Below, piece by piece: positions 8,661 through 12,325 of a DNA stretch of 12,325 nt (positions are counted from its first letter, which is position 1; each line of letters starts with the position of its first letter). The stretch is from CAYTES01 sp964436935. Its GTDB lineage: Bacteria > Patescibacteriota > Gracilibacteria > UBA1369 > UBA12473. The stretch is taken from the NCBI GenBank assembly GCA_964436935.1, contig CAYTES010000046.1:1-12325 (forward strand), read 5' to 3'. A program made the position numbers and the translations under genes. The notes below the pieces were generated by a model that searched no databases, had not been told where the DNA came from, and worked only from the letters and a program-made list of their open reading frames with translations.

Positions 8661-9260
8661 CTAGCTTTCCTCGCATAGATTTTTTACTTCCCCTCCCAGT
8701 CGATAGATCCAATCATCGGTGGTCCATTCCTCTTCATGCGGTTCAAAGGAAGCCATATGGGCCAATTCGTGACTCATGATGCTTTCCATTTGGCATTCAT
8801 TCAACGAAGACGCTCCTACAATGGCGTAGGCTCCCGCATCTCCAATCGAGGGTAATTCAATCACCGTTCCTTCTATTTTATTTTCTTTTCCTTCGGTTAA
8901 AACATAGGGGCAAAATACGAATGCATGATCAATCAACGTCTCGAAAGTTGACCAAAATAAATCATCGCTTCCCGGACAATCATTCCAAGCGATGCAACTT
9001 TTTTGGAATCTCAATTCCACTTCACTTAAGTTCAAGGACAACCATGCTTTTGCTCGTTCGATTCGTTCGGTGTTTTTTTGATCGCAAGGGATGGAAAGTG
9101 CCGCTATTTCTTCGAGGATTTCTTGATAGCGTGTTTTTCTGGGGGTTATGCTCAGTGAGTTTTCTGGTGGTTCATTCGTAGTGTTCGCACCAGCCGGCAT
9201 TGTACTTGCCAGCCCTATTGCTATTAACCCTGTTAAATTCAGAGAACTTGGTTTGTGCAT
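8661..9260 (-). CDS. Predicted secreted HExxH metallopeptidase-like protein with six cysteines
   Basis: I do not recognise the family. From the ATG at 9260 the product has 199 residues. It begins with a signal-peptide-like segment (MHKPSSLNLTGLIAIGLASTMPAGA) with likely cleavage after AGA. Near the C-terminus is MSHELAHMASFE, whose HELAH is a zinc-binding HExxH motif. A Glu about 25 residues later (RLGGEVKN) could be the third ligand, as in gluzincins; this ligand is a guess. Six cysteines (in SIPC, KSC, NDC, FVFC, NEC and NLC) would allow three disulfides outside the membrane. An upstream TTG at 9296 is in frame and has AAAGGAG nine bases before it, but a promoter at 9268-9296 favours the ATG. 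The gene is convergent with the ABC exporter and divergent from the suf regulator. Confidence 0.72.
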   Translation of the reverse strand: MHKPSSLNLTGLIAIGLASTMPAGANTTNEPPENSLSITPRKTRYQEILEEIAALSIPCDQKNTERIERAKAWLSLNLSEVELRFQKSCIAWNDCPGSDDLFWSTFETLIDHAFVFCPYVLTEGKENKIEGTVIELPSIGDAGAYAIVGASSLNECQMESIMSHELAHMASFEPHEEEWTTDDWIYRLGGEVKNLCEES

Positions 9261-9296
9261 ATCTATTTTTATAACCTGAATTCGTGGTGAAGGCAA
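9261..9296 (-). promoter_or_regulatory. Probable sigma-70-type promoter giving a leaderless mRNA for the HExxH gene
   Basis: On the minus strand TTGCCT (9296-9291) and TATAAA (9273-9268) are separated by exactly 17 bases. They match the TTGACA and TATAAT consensus at 4/6 and 5/6 positions. Seven bases separate the -10 box from the ATG at 9260. Transcription would therefore start at or within a base or two of the A of the ATG, leaving no room for a ribosome binding site. Confidence 0.45.
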
Positions 9297-9309
9297 TTTC
9301 CCATTCTCC

Positions 9310-9337
9310 TTTACTTAAACTCCTCCTATGTTAGTAT
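9310..9337 (+). promoter_or_regulatory. Possible promoter of the suf operon
   Basis: TTTACT (9310-9315) and TAGTAT (9332-9337) are spaced by 16 bases ahead of the regulator ATG at 9361. They are a weak match to a -35/-10 pair. It is the best candidate I see in the 100 bases between the divergent genes. I could not recognise a clear IscR-type operator, although autoregulation would be expected for this family. Confidence 0.22.
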
Positions 9338-9360
9338 GAGTTTGTCTAAGCGATAAAATC

Positions 9361-9807
9361 ATGTTTCAAATCACCCGACAAGCCGACTATGGATTGCTTT
9401 TGATGACCGCCTTGGCGAGTCATTTTCCGCAGGGCTATATCTCGTTGAGGGATCTGGCCGAAGAACGTCGTTTGCCGTATCGTTTTCTTTCCAAGATTAT
9501 TTTGCCGCTTCGAAAATCGGGATTGGTGGATGCGCAGGAAGGCATGTCTGGTGGTTATCGTTTGGCCCGTCATCCCGAGGAGATCCATATTCGCACTATT
9601 TTGGAAGCCTTGGGCGAAGACTTAATGTTGGTGCGTTGCGGTTCCGGCGATAAGGCGTGTCAGAGTTTTTGTCAGTGTTCGGCGCGTGGTTTTTGGCATG
9701 AATTACAGGTTCAAATTAATGAAATTTTGAATCACTATACCCTGGCTCAATTGGTTCAAAAATCGGTTCCCGCGTTTAAATCCAATGTACTTTTAAATGG
9801 TTTTTAA
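9361..9807 (+). CDS. Rrf2-family transcriptional regulator (IscR/SufR-like), probable Fe-S sensor of the suf operon
   Basis: This 148-residue protein has the Rrf2 fold. It begins MFQITRQADYGLLLMTALA. A winged helix-turn-helix spans about residues 28-70 (ISLRDLAEERRLPYRFLSKI, then the wing GMSGGYRLAR). A cysteine cluster follows: Cys93, Cys100, Cys104 and Cys106, with His113 after. Rrf2 regulators such as IscR and NsrR bind an iron-sulfur cluster through three cysteines in this region, so it probably senses cluster status and controls the operon. The spacing Cys93-x6-Cys100-x5-Cys106 differs from the x5/x5 of E. coli IscR, so the exact subfamily is open. It lies 20 bases before sufC on the same strand, which strongly supports the suf assignment. 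No Shine-Dalgarno sequence is seen before the ATG. Confidence 0.9.
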   Translation: MFQITRQADYGLLLMTALASHFPQGYISLRDLAEERRLPYRFLSKIILPLRKSGLVDAQEGMSGGYRLARHPEEIHIRTILEALGEDLMLVRCGSGDKACQSFCQCSARGFWHELQVQINEILNHYTLAQLVQKSVPAFKSNVLLNGF

Positions 9808-9810
9808 AAA

Positions 9811-9855
9811 AATAAATCACCCATCTTATGTCCACTGCATCTCCAACGACTCCTT
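9811..9855 (+). repeat. Leader and start region of sufC, repeated in split form before sufB
   Basis: Bases 9811-9844 match 10668-10701 at 31 of 34 positions, and all three differences are C/T. The identical core CTTATGTCCACTGCATC includes the start codon. The following bases 9843-9855 match 10822-10834 at 12 of 13 positions, again with one C/T difference. The sufC start is thus contiguous here, while its two parts lie about 120 bases apart in the sufC-sufB gap. Confidence 0.7.
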
Positions 9856-10655
9856 TGCTTTCAATTCAGAATTTAAATATTACGGTGGACGGTAGCCCTA
9901 TTGTCAGAGGGCTTGATTTGGGAATTTATCCGGGACAAATTCATGCGATCATGGGCCCCAATGGGTCGGGGAAAAGTACCCTTTCCTCTACGCTCATGGG
10001 ACACCCCAAGTATGAAGTGACCGAGGGGACGGTTCAATTTCAGGGAGAAGATTTGTTGGCGTTGGATCCGAATGAACGTGCCGCGCTAGGACTTTTTTTG
10101 GCGTTTCAGTATCCCAAGGAAATTCCGGGGGTTAATTTGACGGCTTTCATGCGGGCTTGTTATAACGCGGTTCGGAAGACGCGAGCGCAGCGAGCGGGTG
10201 AAACCTTTGAGCCGGTTTCGTTGTATGCGTTTAAAAAAATGATGATCGATCAAATGAGTTTGGTGGGACTGCCCGCTTCGTTTATGAACCGTTCCACCAA
10301 TGAAGGGTTTTCCGGTGGAGAAAAAAAGAAATGCGAAATTTTGCAGATGGCTCTATTGGAACCTCGGTTGGCTATATTGGATGAGACGGATTCCGGACTG
10401 GATATCGATGCGTTGCGAACTATCTGTGGGGCCATTCGCGCAGTACAAAAACCGGAGCAAAGTTTGCTCATGATCACCCACTATCAGCGAATTTTGGATT
10501 ACATCACTCCGGACGTCATTCACATCATGATGGACGGAAAAATTGTCATGACCGGTGGACCTGAATTGGCAAAACATCTTGAGAAAGAAGGCTACGATTA
10601 TGTGCGTGAAAAAGTGGGAATGCCGAAAACGTCGTCTTTAAAATTGACCGCTTAG
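9828..10655 (+). CDS. sufC: Fe-S cluster assembly ATPase SufC
   Basis: SufC is the cytoplasmic ABC-type ATPase that works with SufB and SufD to build iron-sulfur clusters. The 275-residue product carries Walker A GPNGSGKST (43-51), the SufC-typical Q-loop region FLAFQYPKEIPGV, signature FSGGEKKK (161-168), Walker B LAILDETDSGLD (Asp185 and Glu186) and the H-loop His218 in ITHYQR. The SufC hallmarks DETDSGLDIDAL and GGEKKKCEILQ are clear. It is slightly longer than usual: about nine residues (MSTASPTTP) precede the normal SufC start (LLSIQNLNITV). This extension is encoded by the stretch that reappears before sufB, so it may have come from a repeated element. The gene follows the regulator by 20 bases and has no Shine-Dalgarno sequence. 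Confidence 0.97.
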   Translation: MSTASPTTPLLSIQNLNITVDGSPIVRGLDLGIYPGQIHAIMGPNGSGKSTLSSTLMGHPKYEVTEGTVQFQGEDLLALDPNERAALGLFLAFQYPKEIPGVNLTAFMRACYNAVRKTRAQRAGETFEPVSLYAFKKMMIDQMSLVGLPASFMNRSTNEGFSGGEKKKCEILQMALLEPRLAILDETDSGLDIDALRTICGAIRAVQKPEQSLLMITHYQRILDYITPDVIHIMMDGKIVMTGGPELAKHLEKEGYDYVREKVGMPKTSSLKLTA

Positions 10656-10836
10656 GGGTCGTCCATAAATAAATTACCCACCTTATGTCCACTGCATCCC
10701 CGAATACAATCGCTTTTCAATCGAAAAATTTCTCATCGTACCGCTGGTACGTCTCGATATTTTCCTCAATCATAGCGCCGTATTCGGGGCGCATTGAACT
10801 TAAATTTGAGCAATTTATTTCCCAACGACCCCTTAA
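10652..10836. repeat. Nested imperfect palindrome between sufC and sufB (MITE-like or structured RNA element)
   Basis: Inverted outer arms lie at 10655-10675 and 10812-10832. GGGGTCGT pairs with ACGACCCC, and AAATAAATT with AATTTATTT. A perfect inner pair is CCCCGAATAC (10698-10707) with GTATTCGGGG (10780-10789). At the centre is a hairpin, CGTACC (10737-10742) and GGTACG (10746-10751) with loop GCT. GAAAA and TTTTC runs flank the centre. The left arm overlaps the sufC stop codon, and the right arm ends 10 bases before the sufB ATG. The whole gap is therefore one foldable unit. It encodes no transposase, so it would be a non-autonomous element or an mRNA structure within the operon. Confidence 0.8.
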
Positions 10837-10858
10837 CTTTTTTCTATGGGCGCTTTAG
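10685..10858 (+). CDS. Possible 57-aa ORF in the sufC-sufB gap, starting at the copied sufC start codon
   Basis: From the ATG within the sufC-like repeat the frame stays open for 57 codons. It begins MSTASPNTIAFQSKNF and ends with TAG at 10856-10858, inside the first codons of sufB in another frame. The first six residues (MSTASP) equal those of SufC. The rest is encoded by palindromic DNA and resembles no family I know. It could be chance, or a leader peptide whose translation couples sufC and sufB. There is no Shine-Dalgarno sequence, but sufC itself lacks one. Confidence 0.15.
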   Translation: MSTASPNTIAFQSKNFSSYRWYVSIFSSIIAPYSGRIELKFEQFISQRPLNFFLWAL

Positions 10859-12255
10859 ATTACGTGAACGATTTGGACCGCAGTGTTTTTGACGGACACA
10901 ACAATGACGATTATGCGAAGCGGGCGGAAAAGGGTTTGTCCGAACGCTTGGTTCGTAAAATTTCCGGTGATAAAAATGAACCGGAATGGATGTTGGAGCA
11001 TCGACTGGAAGCTTTGCGTCTTTTTTATGAAATGGAGCTTCCGACCTGGGGGGTGGATCTTTCGGATGTCCATTTTGACGAGATCATCTATTACGCCTCT
11101 CCCGATGAAATGAAGGGATATGCCACCAGTTGGGACGATGTGCCCGAAGACATCAAGCGTACGTTTGAACGGTTGGGTATTCCGGAGGCGGAACGCAAAG
11201 TATTGGCTGGAACGGGTGCACAGTACGATTCGGTGAATGCGTATCATAAATTGAAAGAAGAGTGGGAAAAAGTGGGGGTCATTTTTGAAGACATGGACAT
11301 GGCACTCAAAAAGCATCCCGAGTTGGTGAAGCAGTATTTTATGAAATGTGTCCCTTCCAAGGATCATAAGTTTGCCGCGTTGCATGGAGCCGTTTGGTCG
11401 GGAGGGACGTTTCTTTACATTCCCAAAGGCGTCAAAGTGACGGCACCGCTTCAGGCGTATTTTCGGATGAACGCCAAATCGATGGGACAGTTTGAGCACA
11501 CCCTCATCATTGTGGAGGAAGGCGCGGAAGGTCATTACATTGAGGGGTGTAGTGCCCCGAAGTATGGCACTACTTCCTTGCATGCGGGGTGTGTTGAAAT
11601 TTATGTAAAACCTAATGCAAAGTTTCGTTATTCCAGTGTCGAGAATTGGTCTCAAGATACATACAACCTTAATACCAAGCGTGCGTTGGTTGAGGCGGAT
11701 GCGATCATGGAGTGGGTGGGAGGCAATTTGGGCAGTGGAAAAACCATGCTGTATCCGTGTTCCATTTTGAAAGGTCGCGGCGCACGAGCGGATCATTTGG
11801 GTGTGGCGTTTGCGAACAAGGGGCAGATTCAAGATACCGGTGCTAAAGTGATTCATGTGGCGCCTGATACGACCTCAACGGTTTTGGCCAAAGGGATTTC
11901 TAAGAATGGTGGAGTGTCCGTGTATAGAGGACTCTTGCAGATCAATAAAGGGGCGACCGGTGCGAAATCGCAAATCCGTTGCGATGCCTTGATTTTGGAT
12001 GAATTGTCCCGCAATGACACGTATCCCGATATGAAGATTTATGAGAATGATGTCTCTATTGGACACGAGGCTACGGTGGGTAAGATTAGTGAAGAGCAGC
12101 TTTTTTATTTACGCAGCCGCGGGCTTTCGGAGGATGAAGCGTTGGCTATGATCGTGAACGGATTCATTGAGCCGATTGTTCGTGCCTTGCCCTTGGAGTA
12201 TGCCGTGGAAATGAACCGTCTCATTGAAATGGAGATGGAAGGGGCGATAGGTTGA
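10846..12255 (+). CDS. sufB: Fe-S cluster assembly scaffold protein SufB
   Basis: SufB is the scaffold subunit of the SufBCD complex in the cytoplasm, where iron-sulfur clusters are built from persulfide sulfur and iron. The 469-residue product has the usual bacterial length. It shows the SufB core motifs KCVPSKDHKFAALHGAVWSGG, HYIEGCSAP, SVENWSQDTYNLNTKRA and the C-terminal EYAVEMNRLIEMEMEGAIG. Cys379 (in IRCDALILDE) and Glu408 (in SIGHEATVGK) sit 29 residues apart. They correspond to E. coli SufB Cys405 and Glu434, which are needed for cluster assembly. The partner SufD is expected next but is not in the window. The ATG is preceded by CTTTTTTCT with no Shine-Dalgarno sequence, and the start lies just after the palindromic element. 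Confidence 0.97.
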   Translation: MGALDYVNDLDRSVFDGHNNDDYAKRAEKGLSERLVRKISGDKNEPEWMLEHRLEALRLFYEMELPTWGVDLSDVHFDEIIYYASPDEMKGYATSWDDVPEDIKRTFERLGIPEAERKVLAGTGAQYDSVNAYHKLKEEWEKVGVIFEDMDMALKKHPELVKQYFMKCVPSKDHKFAALHGAVWSGGTFLYIPKGVKVTAPLQAYFRMNAKSMGQFEHTLIIVEEGAEGHYIEGCSAPKYGTTSLHAGCVEIYVKPNAKFRYSSVENWSQDTYNLNTKRALVEADAIMEWVGGNLGSGKTMLYPCSILKGRGARADHLGVAFANKGQIQDTGAKVIHVAPDTTSTVLAKGISKNGGVSVYRGLLQINKGATGAKSQIRCDALILDELSRNDTYPDMKIYENDVSIGHEATVGKISEEQLFYLRSRGLSEDEALAMIVNGFIEPIVRALPLEYAVEMNRLIEMEMEGAIG

Positions 12256-12256
12256 T

Positions 12257-12324
12257 CACGAAGGGGGAGGTGTCCCCCCTCGTGGAGACCACTAAAAGTG
12301 GTGCCCTCCCCCACAATGTTTTTT
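12257..12324 (+). terminator. GC-rich hairpins and T-run after sufB (terminator or attenuator)
   Basis: Immediately after the sufB stop codon, 12257-12268 and 12273-12284 form a 12-base stem with one A/C mismatch around the loop GGTG. A second perfect hairpin is ACCACT (12288-12293) with AGTGGT (12297-12302). Alternatively GGGGGAGG (12263-12270) can pair with CCTCCCCC (12305-12312), enclosing the second hairpin; this is incompatible with the first stem. TTTTTT follows at 12319-12324. The T-run sits six bases after the outer pairing rather than directly against it, so termination efficiency is uncertain. Confidence 0.6.
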
Positions 12325-12325
12325 C

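Noticed and set aside
8921..9181. Plus-strand 86-codon frame opposite the HExxH gene
   Set aside because: The composition is Phe/Leu/Val/Arg-rich without recognisable motifs, and it is antisense to a gene with signal peptide, zinc motif and promoter.
10855..11856. Antisense 333-codon frame opposite sufB
   Set aside because: It is entirely opposite a clearly identified sufB and its translation looks like no protein family; a composition shadow.

Overview
The window looks like part of a bacterial chromosome using the standard code. It is moderately AT-rich and densely packed. It carries a CCA-encoding tRNA-Glu, a large secreted surface protein held by one C-terminal membrane span, a DUF4349 protein, an ABC exporter and a suf iron-sulfur cluster locus. 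Most gene starts lack a clear Shine-Dalgarno sequence. This mix fits a Candidate Phyla Radiation (Patescibacteria) genome, perhaps a Peregrinibacteria-like one. The placement is inferred from gene style only; no marker gene here settles it.

Left part (1-5870). The 3' part of tRNA-Glu(UUC) is followed by a small unknown protein (83-292). Then comes a 1825-residue surface protein (393-5870). It has a signal peptide, a DUF2341 domain with a following beta-sandwich-like region, two tandem Ig-like plus fibronectin-III-like modules, a Ser/Thr/Gly-rich linker, a run of calcium-binding thrombospondin-type-3-like repeats, two Ig-like regions, one transmembrane helix and a short basic cytoplasmic tail.

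Middle part (5896-8592). A membrane-anchored DUF4349 coiled-coil protein and a half-size ABC exporter follow on the same strand with gaps of 25 and 9 bases. The three genes are probably one operon for a cell-envelope function. A convergent gene on the minus strand (8661-9260) encodes a predicted secreted protein with an HExxH motif and six cysteines. It has a near-consensus promoter placed so that its mRNA could be leaderless.

Right part (9361-12325). An Rrf2-family (IscR/SufR-like) regulator, sufC and sufB form a suf operon; sufD and a cysteine desulfurase gene would be expected beyond the window. The 190-base sufC-sufB gap is the most unusual stretch. It is a nested imperfect palindrome with inverted terminal arms, and it contains a near-copy of the leader and first codons of sufC. 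Both ends of that copy match the contiguous sufC start, as if one is an interrupted or collapsed version of the other. After sufB there is a GC-rich RNA structure with two mutually exclusive pairings and a T-run, either a terminator or an attenuator.
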